Shown: positions 6,767-14,442 of the stretch, piece by piece | How positions within the stretch are numbered: position 1 is the first letter of the stretch | Layout of the letters: each line of letters begins with the position of its first letter | Source of the DNA: JBLNBQ01 sp050260095 | GTDB taxonomy: Bacteria; Bacillota; UBA5301; DYFA01 | Assembly: GCA_050260095.1 (NCBI GenBank) | Contig: JBLNBQ010000004.1 | Span: forward strand, 1-27,120 | Reading direction: 5' to 3' | DNA length: 27,120 nucleotides | Notes under the pieces: generated by a model | What the model saw: the letters and a program-made list of their open reading frames with translations, nothing else | The model's database searches: none | Told to the model about the DNA's origin: nothing | Made by a program: the position numbers and the translations under genes

Positions 6767-7561
6767 CTACTTCGCGACCGCGAGGATTCCGACCCCGGCG
6801 AGGATCCAGTAGAGGCGGGTGAGGGAGTCCTTCTGCTTGGCGCTCTCGGCCCGGAGCGCGGAGTTCTCTTCCTGAAGCTTCTTCAGCTGATCCCGGAGGT
6901 CGGCCGTCTCGCTCTGGATGAGCGGCTTGGCCTTCTCGGCGGTCAGGAAGTTCTGGTCGGCCGCCTGCAGGCCCTGCACGCTTCTCTCGAGCGCCGCCAG
7001 CCTGTCGTTGACGGCGGACAACTGTTTCTGCAGGTCGGCGAGGTTCACCTCACCGGCCTTGACGGACTTCTCCAGGTTGGCGACGGTTGCGGCAAGATCG
7101 GCGAGGGCCTTGTCGTGCCGGTCGTCGTTGGCCAGGGAAACCCTCTGCCCTTCCGCCAACAGAGTTGCGGCGTCCTTGAGCCGGGCGATCTCCTGATTCA
7201 GGGGGCCGAGGTCGACCGGTTCGGGCGCGGCCGGAGCGGGTGGAGCCGGGGCGACCGGAGGGGCCGGCGCCAGCGGAGCCGGATTGGTAGCTGCTACCGC
7301 CGTCGTGTACGAAGCGGTCTTGGCTGCGACAAGTCCTTGTACGAGCGTCTCGAGACGCTTGAGGGCGATGGCGAGTTCATAGCGGGTGGCTGGTTGGGCC
7401 CCCTTGAACGTGCCGTCGGGATACCCGATCAAGACGCCTTCGCCGTGCAGTTGATCAACGGCCGAGGCGGCCCAGTGCTCGTTGGGGATGACCTCGAACG
7501 CCTGCACCGCGGGGGCCAGCGATAGGATTGCCAGGAGCGAGAACACCAGAACCCTGCCCAT
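6767..7561 (-). CDS. SLH-domain / coiled-coil protein with C-terminal anchor, Omp-alpha-like
   Basis: Layout of the 264-aa protein: signal peptide (1-21); one S-layer homology domain (22-72) with the PNEHWAASAVDQL, GYPDGTFKG and TRYELAIALKRL motifs; a Pro/Ala-rich linker (92-115); a long heptad-rich coiled coil (about 118-245); and a C-terminal hydrophobic segment (LYWILAGVGILAVAK). This order matches Omp-alpha of Thermotoga, a rod-like spacer between peptidoglycan and outer membrane, and the SLH end would bind cell-wall polymer. Many SLH proteins in Bacillota are simple surface proteins, so the analogy is inference. GGAGGTG lies well placed before the ATG. The neighbouring barrel-like gene is on the same strand downstream. 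Confidence 0.75.
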   Translation of the reverse strand: MGRVLVFSLLAILSLAPAVQAFEVIPNEHWAASAVDQLHGEGVLIGYPDGTFKGAQPATRYELAIALKRLETLVQGLVAAKTASYTTAVAATNPAPLAPAPPVAPAPPAPAAPEPVDLGPLNQEIARLKDAATLLAEGQRVSLANDDRHDKALADLAATVANLEKSVKAGEVNLADLQKQLSAVNDRLAALERSVQGLQAADQNFLTAEKAKPLIQSETADLRDQLKKLQEENSALRAESAKQKDSLTRLYWILAGVGILAVAK

Positions 7562-7590
7562 GGGGACTAACACCTCCAAGGCAGGGTTTC

Positions 7591-8559
7591 TCAGGAAAGG
7601 CCGGGTTTTCCTGCCCGCGAAGCCAAGTTTTTGCCTATGGATTTGGGGCTGGCGGCGCCGGCCTGCTGCGCGACCGCCACGCCGGCAAGGATCAGCGCGC
7701 CGCCGGACAGGAGGGGAAGAGTGAGCGGCTCTGCCAGGACGAACCGGGAGCCAAGCACCGCGATGAGCGGGTTCAGGTAGATGTACACAGCCACCTGGGC
7801 TGCGTCGCGGCGCGCCAGGGCGAAGTACCAGGCGAGGTAGCCGAAGAAGGCGGAGAGGAGGCTCAGGAAGAGCAGGGCGCCCCAGGTGCCGGTTGAGAGG
7901 GTTGGGAGCTTCCACAGGAAGGCGGGGCGCAGCAGCGGCAGCAGGAAGATTGTGCCGGCGATGGTGGCGTAAGCCGTCACCGTGGCCGACGGGTAGTGCT
8001 TGAAGAGCGGCTTGGCCAGCACGGTGTAGAACGACCAGTCGATTGCCGCGAAGAGAGTCAGGCCGGCGCCCAGCTTGGAGGTGAAGGAGAAGAGCGGTCC
8101 GCCCTGGGCCCGCAGCACCAGGAGAAGGCCGCCCACGGCGAGCAGGATGCCTGCCGCGCTGCGCCACCCGGGACGCTCTTGGACGAGCCAGGCGGAGAGC
8201 AGGGCGGTTACGATCGGGTTCAGGGCGATGATCAGGCTGGCCGACGAGGCGGAGATCCACTGCTCGCCGAAGTTGAGGGCGAGGTGGTAGCCGGGAACTC
8301 CCAGGAAGCCGAGGAGCAGGAAGCGCCCCCAGTCTTCCCGCCGGACGGGCACGCGGGCGGAGGGGACGAAGAGCAGGTAGAGGGCGAAAGCGGCGCCGGC
8401 CAGGCCGAAGCGGAGAAGCGTGAGTTCGACCGGGGTGAGTTCACGCAGGCCCTGCTTGATGAAGACGAAAGCCATGCCCCAGCAGAGCACGGTGAGGAAG
8501 AGCAGGGCGTGGACGAGCGGCCCGTCGTGGCGTGTTTCTGGCGCGGGCGCGTCGCTCAC
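7591..8559 (-). CDS. EamA/DMT-superfamily transporter
   Basis: The 322-aa protein has about ten membrane helices arranged as two EamA repeats. The repeats open with CWGMAFVFIKQGLRELTPVELTLLRF and, in the second half, AIDWSFYTVLAKPLFKHYPSATVTAY, both typical of drug/metabolite transporters of the RhaT/YdcZ type. Substrate cannot be read from the sequence; relatives export amino acids, nucleotides or other small metabolites. It starts with GTG three bases after the phoU stop, with only a weak ribosome binding site, so it is likely translationally coupled to phoU and part of the phosphate operon. Its tail after the last helix (SPKSIGKNLASRAGKPGLS) is basic and cytoplasmic. Confidence 0.85.
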   Translation of the reverse strand: MSDAPAPETRHDGPLVHALLFLTVLCWGMAFVFIKQGLRELTPVELTLLRFGLAGAAFALYLLFVPSARVPVRREDWGRFLLLGFLGVPGYHLALNFGEQWISASSASLIIALNPIVTALLSAWLVQERPGWRSAAGILLAVGGLLLVLRAQGGPLFSFTSKLGAGLTLFAAIDWSFYTVLAKPLFKHYPSATVTAYATIAGTIFLLPLLRPAFLWKLPTLSTGTWGALLFLSLLSAFFGYLAWYFALARRDAAQVAVYIYLNPLIAVLGSRFVLAEPLTLPLLSGGALILAGVAVAQQAGAASPKSIGKNLASRAGKPGLS

Positions 8560-8562
8560 GGC

Positions 8563-9258
8563 TCACTCGGCCTCGCCTTGTGGCACGTTGGCCATGGGCG
8601 ACTGGTGGCTCACCACGTGGCCCGTCACCATGTAGACCACCCGTTCGGCGAGGTTGGTGGCGTGGTCGGCGATCCGCTCGAGGTGGCGGGCCGCCATGAG
8701 CAACTGAATGGCCTGGTTGGCCTGGCGCATGGACTGGAAACGCATCGTCATGCCGACGAGTTCGTCGTTTAGGGCGGCGTACATCTCATCGACTGCGTCG
8801 TCGCTCCGGCGGACCTCAACGGCCAGTTCCACGTCGCGCCGGACGAACGCATCGAGCGCCCGCCGCACCATGTTCTTGGTCAGCTCGGCCATCCGCGGGA
8901 TGTCGATGAGCGGCTTGATGAGCGGTTGGTCGCCGATGCGCAGAGTTATTTCAGCGATGTTGGACGCCTCGTCGCCCATCCGTTCCAGATCGGTGATGAT
9001 CTTCAGGACCGTGCCGATGATCCGCAGGTCGCGGGCGAGCGGCTGTTGGAGAGCGAAGAGCCGCATGCATTCCGTTTCCAGCTCCGACTCGAGCCGGTCG
9101 ATGGCGTCGTCCTCCCGGAGGACCCGTTCCGCCATGGCCAGATCCTGCACGCGGAGCGACTCCACCGCGTCGTGGATGGCGGTCTCGACCAGGCTCCCCA
9201 TGCGCAGCAGGTTCTGCTGGAGCTGTTCCAGGTCCTGATGGAAGGAGGTGCGGGTCAT
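8563..9258 (-). CDS. phoU: Phosphate signalling protein PhoU
   Basis: The 231-aa all-helical protein matches the PhoU pattern: FHQDLEQLQQNLLRMGSLVE at the start, LRIIGTVLKIITDLERMGDEASNIAE in the first bundle, and ARHLERIADHATNLAERVVYM in the second. The E/DxxxD metal-binding motifs lie in EDDAIDRLE and SDDAVDEMY. PhoU restrains PstSCAB uptake and PhoR signalling when phosphate is sufficient. The ATG at 9258 is preferred to the longer frame overlapping pstB because AAGAAGGA lies upstream and the protein then starts at the family's normal place. It follows pstB by 46 bases, a gap that holds a small CCCGG/CCGGG hairpin. Confidence 0.95.
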   Translation of the reverse strand: MTRTSFHQDLEQLQQNLLRMGSLVETAIHDAVESLRVQDLAMAERVLREDDAIDRLESELETECMRLFALQQPLARDLRIIGTVLKIITDLERMGDEASNIAEITLRIGDQPLIKPLIDIPRMAELTKNMVRRALDAFVRRDVELAVEVRRSDDAVDEMYAALNDELVGMTMRFQSMRQANQAIQLLMAARHLERIADHATNLAERVVYMVTGHVVSHQSPMANVPQGEAE

Positions 9259-9304
9259 GACAATCCTTCTTTCTCTGCCCGATAACCCGGGGCTTTGGCC
9301 GGGA

Positions 9305-10069
9305 TCAGCCGAAACGCCCGGTGATGTAGTCTTCGGTGCGGCGGTCACGGGGGCTCTCGAAGATTTCGGCGGTCCTTCCGAACTCGACCAACTCGCCGTT
9401 CAGGAAGAACGCCGTGCGGTCGGAGACGCGCCCGGCCTGCTGCATGTTGTGCGTCACCATGATGATTGTGTAGTTCTTCTTCAGCTCGTCTACTAGGTCC
9501 TCGACTTTGGCGGTGGAAATTGGGTCCAGCGCGGAGCACGGTTCATCCATCAGCAGAACTTCCGACTCGACCGCCAGGAGCCGGGCGATACAGAGTCGCT
9601 GCTGCTGCCCGCCGGAGAGGGCGAGCGCCGGCTTGTGCAGGCGGTCCTTGACCTCATCCCACAGGGCGGCGGCGGTGAGGCTCCGCTCGACGATCCCCGC
9701 CAGCGTGTCGCGGTTGGTCAGGCCGTGGACTCGCGGTCCGTACGCCACGTTGTCGAAGATGGACATCGGGAAGGGATTGGGCCGCTGGAAGACCATCCCC
9801 ACTCGTTTCCGCAAGTTTACCACATCCACGCCGGGGGCGTAAATATCTTCGCCCTCCAAGGCCACTTGGCCTTGAGTGGTCACGCCGGGGATGAGGTCGT
9901 TCATCCGGTTGAGCGCCCGGAGGAAGGTCGACTTGCCGCAGCCGGAGGGGCCGATGAAGGCCGTCACCGCCTGCGCGGGCAAATCGAGGGAGACTCCCTT
10001 GATGGCCGGCCTTCCGGAATAGGCGATGGTCAGATCACGGATCGTAAAGGCGGTCCGCTCGCTGGTCAC
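9305..10069 (-). CDS. pstB: Phosphate ABC transporter ATP-binding protein PstB
   Basis: The 254-aa ABC ATPase shows Walker A GPSGCGKST (40-48), Q-loop VFQRPNPFPMSIFDNVAYGPR, signature LSGGQQQR (151-158), Walker B VLLMDEPCSALDP and the His switch THNM. The NPFPMSIFDN and LDPIST wording is specific to PstB. It powers high-affinity phosphate uptake through PstA-PstC. The GTG start follows AAAGGAGGAACAAT and overlaps the pstA stop by 4 bases (GTGA), showing translational coupling. Confidence 0.96.
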   Translation of the reverse strand: MTSERTAFTIRDLTIAYSGRPAIKGVSLDLPAQAVTAFIGPSGCGKSTFLRALNRMNDLIPGVTTQGQVALEGEDIYAPGVDVVNLRKRVGMVFQRPNPFPMSIFDNVAYGPRVHGLTNRDTLAGIVERSLTAAALWDEVKDRLHKPALALSGGQQQRLCIARLLAVESEVLLMDEPCSALDPISTAKVEDLVDELKKNYTIIMVTHNMQQAGRVSDRTAFFLNGELVEFGRTAEIFESPRDRRTEDYITGRFG

Positions 10070-10932
10070 ATTGTTCCTCCTTTCGGCGTCAGGCGTCGCA
10101 CGACGCCGGTGGCGAAGAGGTTGAGGGCGAGAATGGTCAGGATCAGGACGGCGGCGGTGGCATAGGCCCGCTCCAGGGAGATCCCCTCGACCGCCAGGAT
10201 GTACAGGTGGATCGACATGGTCCGGGCCGGGTCGAGTGGAGAGACCGGGACGCCCAGCGAACTGCCGGCGGTCAGCAGCACGGCGGCGGTTTCGCCCACC
10301 GCCCGGCCGAGCCCCAGAAGAAGGCCGGTCAGGATGCCTGGGAGCGCCGACGGGAGGACCACCCGCCAGGTGGTTTGCCACTTGGTGGCGCCCAGGGCCA
10401 GGCTGCCCTCGCGGTACGAGCGGGGCACCGCCCGGATGGCCTCCTCGGAGGTGCGGATCACCGTGGGGAGGATCATCAGGGCCAGCGTCAGACCGCCCGA
10501 CAGAACCGACCAGCCGAGCTTCAGCAAGATTACGAACGCGACGAAGCCGAAGAGGCCGAAGATGACCGAGGGTACGCCGGCCAGGGTCTCGGTGCCGAAC
10601 CGGAGCAGCCGTGTGAAGCGGCTGGGCCGGGCGTACTCGGCCAGGTAGACGGCGGCGGCGACGCCAACGGGAGCAGCCAGGGCCAGGGCGACGCCGGCCA
10701 GGTAAATCGTGCCGATGATGGTCGGGTAAATGCCGCCCTGCCGGCCCATCCGGCGCGGCATCTGGGTGAGGAAGTCCCAGGAGAGGTGCGGCAGCCCCTT
10801 GGCCAGCACATAGAAGAGGAGCGCCAGGAGGACGGCGACCGTGACGGCGGCCGCGAGGGACAGCAGGGTTTTCCCGGCCAGGTCGGCCACCCGGGCGCCG
10901 GTGTGGCGTTTGGCGAAGGTGCGGCGGCTCAC
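10066..10932 (-). CDS. pstA: Phosphate ABC transporter permease PstA
   Basis: The 288-aa membrane protein has six predicted helices and the binding-protein-dependent permease loop (EEAIRAVPRSYREGSLALGATKWQTTWRVVLPSALPGI), which is the coupling site for PstB. The segments LTQMPRRMGRQGGIYPTIIGT and LAGVPSVIFGLFGF are characteristic of PstA. The GTG start at 10932 overlaps the pstC stop by 4 bases (GTGA); the much longer open frame reaching 11838 runs in another frame of pstC and is not used. It forms the membrane channel with PstC. Confidence 0.94.
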   Translation of the reverse strand: MSRRTFAKRHTGARVADLAGKTLLSLAAAVTVAVLLALLFYVLAKGLPHLSWDFLTQMPRRMGRQGGIYPTIIGTIYLAGVALALAAPVGVAAAVYLAEYARPSRFTRLLRFGTETLAGVPSVIFGLFGFVAFVILLKLGWSVLSGGLTLALMILPTVIRTSEEAIRAVPRSYREGSLALGATKWQTTWRVVLPSALPGILTGLLLGLGRAVGETAAVLLTAGSSLGVPVSPLDPARTMSIHLYILAVEGISLERAYATAAVLILTILALNLFATGVVRRLTPKGGTM

Positions 10933-11810
10933 AGGTCGGCCTCCTTCCGCCGGGCCAGCAGGGCGAGGGAGTTCAAGGCGATGATGACCACGAAAAGGAT
11001 GATCCCGGTGGCGAAGAGCGCCTCCTGATGCCTGCCTGAGGCGTAGCCCATCTCCAACGCGATGCTGGCGGTGAGGGTACGGGTCGGCGCCAGCAGCGAA
11101 TTGGCCAGGTGGGTGACGTTGCCGGTCACCATGAGGACCGCCATCGTCTCGCCGATCGCCCGGCCCATCCCCAGCACGATCCCGGCGACGATGCCCGCCC
11201 GGGCGGCGGGGAGCACCACCCGAGTGAGGGTCTGCCACTCGGTGGCGCCCAAAGCCAGTGAGCCGGAACGGTAGTCGCGGGGGACGGCGCGGATGGCGTC
11301 CTCGGAGACCGCGACGATAGTGGGCAGCACCATGACGCCGAGGAGCAGCGCGCCGGCCAGCACCGAGAAACCCGGACCGCCGAAGGTGTCGCGCAGGAAC
11401 GGCACGAGCACCGCAAGGCCTACGAAACCGTAGACCACCGACGGGATGCCGGCGAGCAGGTCGACGGCGGGGCGGAGGGCCCGGGCCAGGGGGGGCGGCG
11501 CGAGTTCGGCCAGGAAAGCGGCCATTCCGACCCCCAGCGGGACGGCCACCACCAGGGAACCCAGGGTGACGGCCAGGCTGCCGACGATCATCGGGAAGAC
11601 GCCGAAGAGACCTTGCTCGGGCTGCCACTGCGAAGAGGCGACGAAGCGCCAGGGCCCGAAGGAGAGGAGGACCGGCAGGCCCCGGACGAGCACGAAGAGG
11701 CCGATCACCGCGACGGCGACGGCCGCCAGCAGGGCGGCAGCAGCCAGCAGGCGTTCGACGACCCACTCGCCCTGGCGCCCGCGGGCGCGGCGCCCAGTCA
11801 ATCCTGCCAT
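10929..11810 (-). CDS. pstC: Phosphate ABC transporter permease PstC
   Basis: The 293-aa membrane protein has about six helices, the permease loop (SEDAIRAVPRDYRSGSLALGATEWQTLTRVVLPAA) and the PstC-typical FGVFPMIVGSLAVTLGSLVVAVPLGVG region. ATG 11810 is chosen because GAGGAGG lies seven bases upstream; the GTG at 11825 would place that site inside the gene. It opens the pstCAB-phoU block 91 bases after phoR. A Pho-box-like repeat lies in that gap, so it may be expressed both by read-through and from its own promoter. No pstS lies before it, which is unusual because the phosphate-binding protein gene normally comes first. Confidence 0.94.
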   Translation of the reverse strand: MAGLTGRRARGRQGEWVVERLLAAAALLAAVAVAVIGLFVLVRGLPVLLSFGPWRFVASSQWQPEQGLFGVFPMIVGSLAVTLGSLVVAVPLGVGMAAFLAELAPPPLARALRPAVDLLAGIPSVVYGFVGLAVLVPFLRDTFGGPGFSVLAGALLLGVMVLPTIVAVSEDAIRAVPRDYRSGSLALGATEWQTLTRVVLPAARAGIVAGIVLGMGRAIGETMAVLMVTGNVTHLANSLLAPTRTLTASIALEMGYASGRHQEALFATGIILFVVIIALNSLALLARRKEADL

Positions 11811-11880
11811 GCCCAGCCTCCTCACCGCGTTCTCTCACTTCCAGGCTACCTGGGCGATGTTTCCCCGGCTTTGCGACGAG

Positions 11881-11896
11881 GTTAAGTTTTTGTTAC
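11881..11896 (-). promoter_or_regulatory. Pho-box-like direct repeat before pstC
   Basis: On the minus strand GTAACAAAAACTTAAC contains two TAAC units whose starts are 11 bases apart, the spacing of PhoP/PhoB-type direct repeats (about one helical turn). It lies about 70 bases before the pstC start and right after the phoR stop. The position, the spacing and the neighbouring phoP/phoR suggest a PhoP operator for pstCAB-phoU. Confidence 0.5.
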
Positions 11897-11900
11897 GGGC

Positions 11901-13679
11901 TCAGGCGAGCGGCAGCGCGAAAGAGAAGGTCGAACCCTGTCCGGGCGCGCTTTCCACCCACACCCGGCCTCCATGGCGTTCGACGATGTGTTTGACGATG
12001 GCGAGGCCGAGGCCGGTGCCGCCCAGGGCGCGGGAGCGGGCCCGGTCCACCCGGTAGAACCGCTCGAAGAGGCGGGGCAGATGTTCGGGGGCGATTCCGG
12101 GGCCGGTGTCGGCCACCTGCACCACCACTTCCTGCCGTCCGCCGGTCTCCGCCAGCGCCGCCTTGATGCAGACCCGCCCACCGTCCGGTGTGTACTTGAT
12201 CGCATTGTCGACCAGGTTGCGGAGCACCTGTTCGAGCAGGTCGTCGTCGCCAGGCACCGGCGGGAGATCCGGAGGTAACTGAACGGCAAGGGCGACTTGC
12301 CGGGCGGCGGCGAGCGCGGCGTAGAAGCTCACGGTCCGGTCGACCAGCGCGGAGAGGGCCACGGGGCGGCGGCGGAGGTCGAGCCGCCCCGATTCGAGCC
12401 GGGAAAGTTCCAGCAAGTCTTCGACGAGCTGGGTCAGCCGGGTCGTCTCGCCGGCGATGATGTCGAGGAAGCGGGCACGGGTCGCCGGTTCGTCGGCCGC
12501 TCCGTCCTGGAGCGTTTCGACGAACCCCTGAAGGGAGGTGAGCGGCGTCCGGAGTTCGTGGGAGACGTTGGCGACGAATTCGCTCCGCATCTGCTCCAAC
12601 CGGCGCAGGTCGGTCACGTCGTGGAGAACCGCCACGGCGCCGCCGACGCCGCCCTCCGGCCGCAAGACCGGCGCCAGGTGGGCTTCGTAGACCCGCGCCT
12701 CGGGCGTGAGCATGGCGATCTCCCGCACCTCGGCGGGGCGCCCGGAGAGCACGTCGGCGAAACCCTCGGCCAGGCCCGAGAGCCGGGCCACCGCCAGGAC
12801 CGGCTGCCCCAGCGCCTGGGCCTCCTCCACGGCGAAGGCGCGTTCGGCCGCTGCGTTGAAGAGCACGATCCGGCCGGCCGGGTCGGTCGCGATCACCACT
12901 TCCGAGAGGCTCCGCAGCACCGCCTCAACCTCCCGGCGCTGGCGGTCGGTCTGGTGCAGCATGGCGGTGAACTCCCGCGCCAGGCCGTTCAGCGCTTCGG
13001 CCAGCTCACCGAGTTCTCCGGCCTGGCCGGCGTAGACCCGCGCCTCCAGGTCGCCGGCGGCCATCCGCTTCGCCACGCGGCTCATCTCCGCCACGGGGCG
13101 AGTCAGGCTGCGGGCGAGCAGGTAGCCGGCGCCCGCCGAGAGGAGGCTTCCCGCCAGCGCGACCAGCAGAAGGTTGACTGCCAAACGGCTCAGGAGGGCG
13201 TCGCGCTGGGTGACCGGCAGGGCGAGGCGGACCACCGCCAGCCGGTGACCGGCGGGGTCGCGCACGAGCTGCGCGGCGTACAGCATCGGGGTGCTGAAGG
13301 TGTCGCTCCGGCGGGTGGCGTGCCCCCGGCCGGCATCCAAGGCCTGTCGCACCTCGGGACGTCCCGCGTGATTGTCCATCCGCGCCGGGTTGGCTTCAGA
13401 GTCGGCCAGCACGGTTCCGTCAAGGGCGACGACGGTGATTCGGGCACGGGCGAGGCCGGCCAACTCCGCCACCCGGCGCCCCAGCGCCGCGCCACGTTCC
13501 CCGGCGACGAGCGGCCCGGTGAGGGCGTTCGCCGTGAGCGCCAGCCGGGCGTCGAGGTCGGCGGCGAGTTCCCGGCCAAAGAACTGGCGGACGGTGGAGA
13601 GGTTGGCCAGGCCGACCAGGGCCAGCGTGAGGAGGATGAGCAGCAGGTACGACCGGCTCAGCCGGTGCAGCAGGCGCAT
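11901..13679 (-). CDS. phoR: Phosphate-responsive sensor histidine kinase PhoR
   Basis: Layout of the 592-aa protein: membrane helix (about 9-30); an extracytoplasmic sensor region of about 130 residues; a second helix (about 163-188); HAMP (190-240); PAS (250-358); HisKA with SHELRTPLTSL (phospho-acceptor His374); and an HATPase domain with N-box NLVDNAIKYT (Asn492), G1 DTGPGI (524-529) and G2 GGTGLGLAI. This is the PhoR/WalK arrangement. Its pairing with PhoP and the pst genes supports a phosphate role. ATG 13679 starts one base after the phoP stop (TGAGATG) and has GGGAGCAGG upstream; the open frame extending to 13709 overlaps phoP and is not needed. Confidence 0.93.
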   Translation of the reverse strand: MRLLHRLSRSYLLLILLTLALVGLANLSTVRQFFGRELAADLDARLALTANALTGPLVAGERGAALGRRVAELAGLARARITVVALDGTVLADSEANPARMDNHAGRPEVRQALDAGRGHATRRSDTFSTPMLYAAQLVRDPAGHRLAVVRLALPVTQRDALLSRLAVNLLLVALAGSLLSAGAGYLLARSLTRPVAEMSRVAKRMAAGDLEARVYAGQAGELGELAEALNGLAREFTAMLHQTDRQRREVEAVLRSLSEVVIATDPAGRIVLFNAAAERAFAVEEAQALGQPVLAVARLSGLAEGFADVLSGRPAEVREIAMLTPEARVYEAHLAPVLRPEGGVGGAVAVLHDVTDLRRLEQMRSEFVANVSHELRTPLTSLQGFVETLQDGAADEPATRARFLDIIAGETTRLTQLVEDLLELSRLESGRLDLRRRPVALSALVDRTVSFYAALAAARQVALAVQLPPDLPPVPGDDDLLEQVLRNLVDNAIKYTPDGGRVCIKAALAETGGRQEVVVQVADTGPGIAPEHLPRLFERFYRVDRARSRALGGTGLGLAIVKHIVERHGGRVWVESAPGQGSTFSFALPLA

Positions 13680-13680
13680 C

Positions 13681-14442
13681 TCAAACCTGCTCCCTGAGCC
13701 GGTAGCCAACGCCGTGGACCGTCTCGATCAGCGCCGGGTGCGCCGGGTCCGACTCGATCTTCTGGCGCAGGCGGCGCACGTGCACGTCCACCGTGCGCGT
13801 GTCGCCGTCGAACTCATAGCCCCAGACTCGGTCCAGCAGGGTTTCTCGGGAATAGACCCGGCCCGGGTGGTTCATCAGCATCTCCAGCAGGGCGAATTCT
13901 TTGAGCGTCAGCCGCACTGGCTCTCCCGCGACCCGCACCTCGTGGCGGTCGGGGTCGAGCGCCAGGGGACCGTGGCGCAGGACTCCCGGGGCGGACGGCG
14001 GCGCAGGTACAGGGGCTGCGGTGGGCATCTCGACCGGCGCCACCGGAGCGGCCGTCGCGGTCTCCGGGGGCGCCTCGCCGGTCCGGCGGAGGATGGCCTT
14101 GACCCGCGCCACCAGCTCACGGGGGCTGAACGGCTTGGTGAGGTAGTCGTCGGCGCCCATCTCGAGGCCCTCCACCCGGTCCTCCTCGGCGGTGCGGGCG
14201 GTCAGCATGATGATGGGCACCCGGCTCTTCTCCCGGATGCGGCGGCAGACGGTGAACCCGTCGAGGCGGGGGAGCATCAGGTCGAGCAGGACGAGGTCGG
14301 GCTGCTCCGCCTGGAAGAGGCTCAGCGCCTCCTCGCCGTCGGCCGCGCAGAGTACCTGGCAGCCGGTGCGTTCCAGGTTGAAGTGGACGAGTTCCCGGAT
14401 CGCCGGTTCGTCATCGACCACCAAGATCTTGGGTGAGGCCAT
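13681..14442 (-). CDS. phoP: Response regulator PhoP (OmpR family)
   Basis: The 253-aa protein has an N-terminal receiver domain with the acid pocket Asp10-Asp11, phospho-acceptor Asp54 (VLLDLMLP), MLTART and YLTKPFSPREL, and a C-terminal winged helix ending in RTVDVHVRRLRQKIESDP and ETVHGVGYRL. The linker between domains is unusually long and Pro/Ala-rich (about residues 117-152, TATAAPVAPVEMPTAAPVPA and on). It is the cognate partner of PhoR downstream. The ATG is preceded by GGAGGGAGG; the first 32 bases overlap the end of the phosphatase gene, so the three genes are one transcription unit. Confidence 0.93.
   Translation of the reverse strand: MASPKILVVDDEPAIRELVHFNLERTGCQVLCAADGEEALSLFQAEQPDLVLLDLMLPRLDGFTVCRRIREKSRVPIIMLTARTAEEDRVEGLEMGADDYLTKPFSPRELVARVKAILRRTGEAPPETATAAPVAPVEMPTAAPVPAPPSAPGVLRHGPLALDPDRHEVRVAGEPVRLTLKEFALLEMLMNHPGRVYSRETLLDRVWGYEFDGDTRTVDVHVRRLRQKIESDPAHPALIETVHGVGYRLREQV

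Noticed and set aside
5870..7525. Long plus-strand open frame (551 aa) across the two envelope genes
   Set aside because: It crosses a terminator and opposes two genes with signal peptides and ribosome binding sites; its composition is Gly/Arg/Gln shadow-like.
7577..7612. Inverted repeat GGCAGG...CCTGCC between the DMT and SLH genes
   Set aside because: Only six pairs with a long loop and no T-run, overlapping the end of the DMT gene; too weak for a terminator.
12297..13697. Plus-strand open frame (466 aa) opposite phoR
   Set aside because: It is the shadow of a clear histidine kinase gene and has no recognisable domain.
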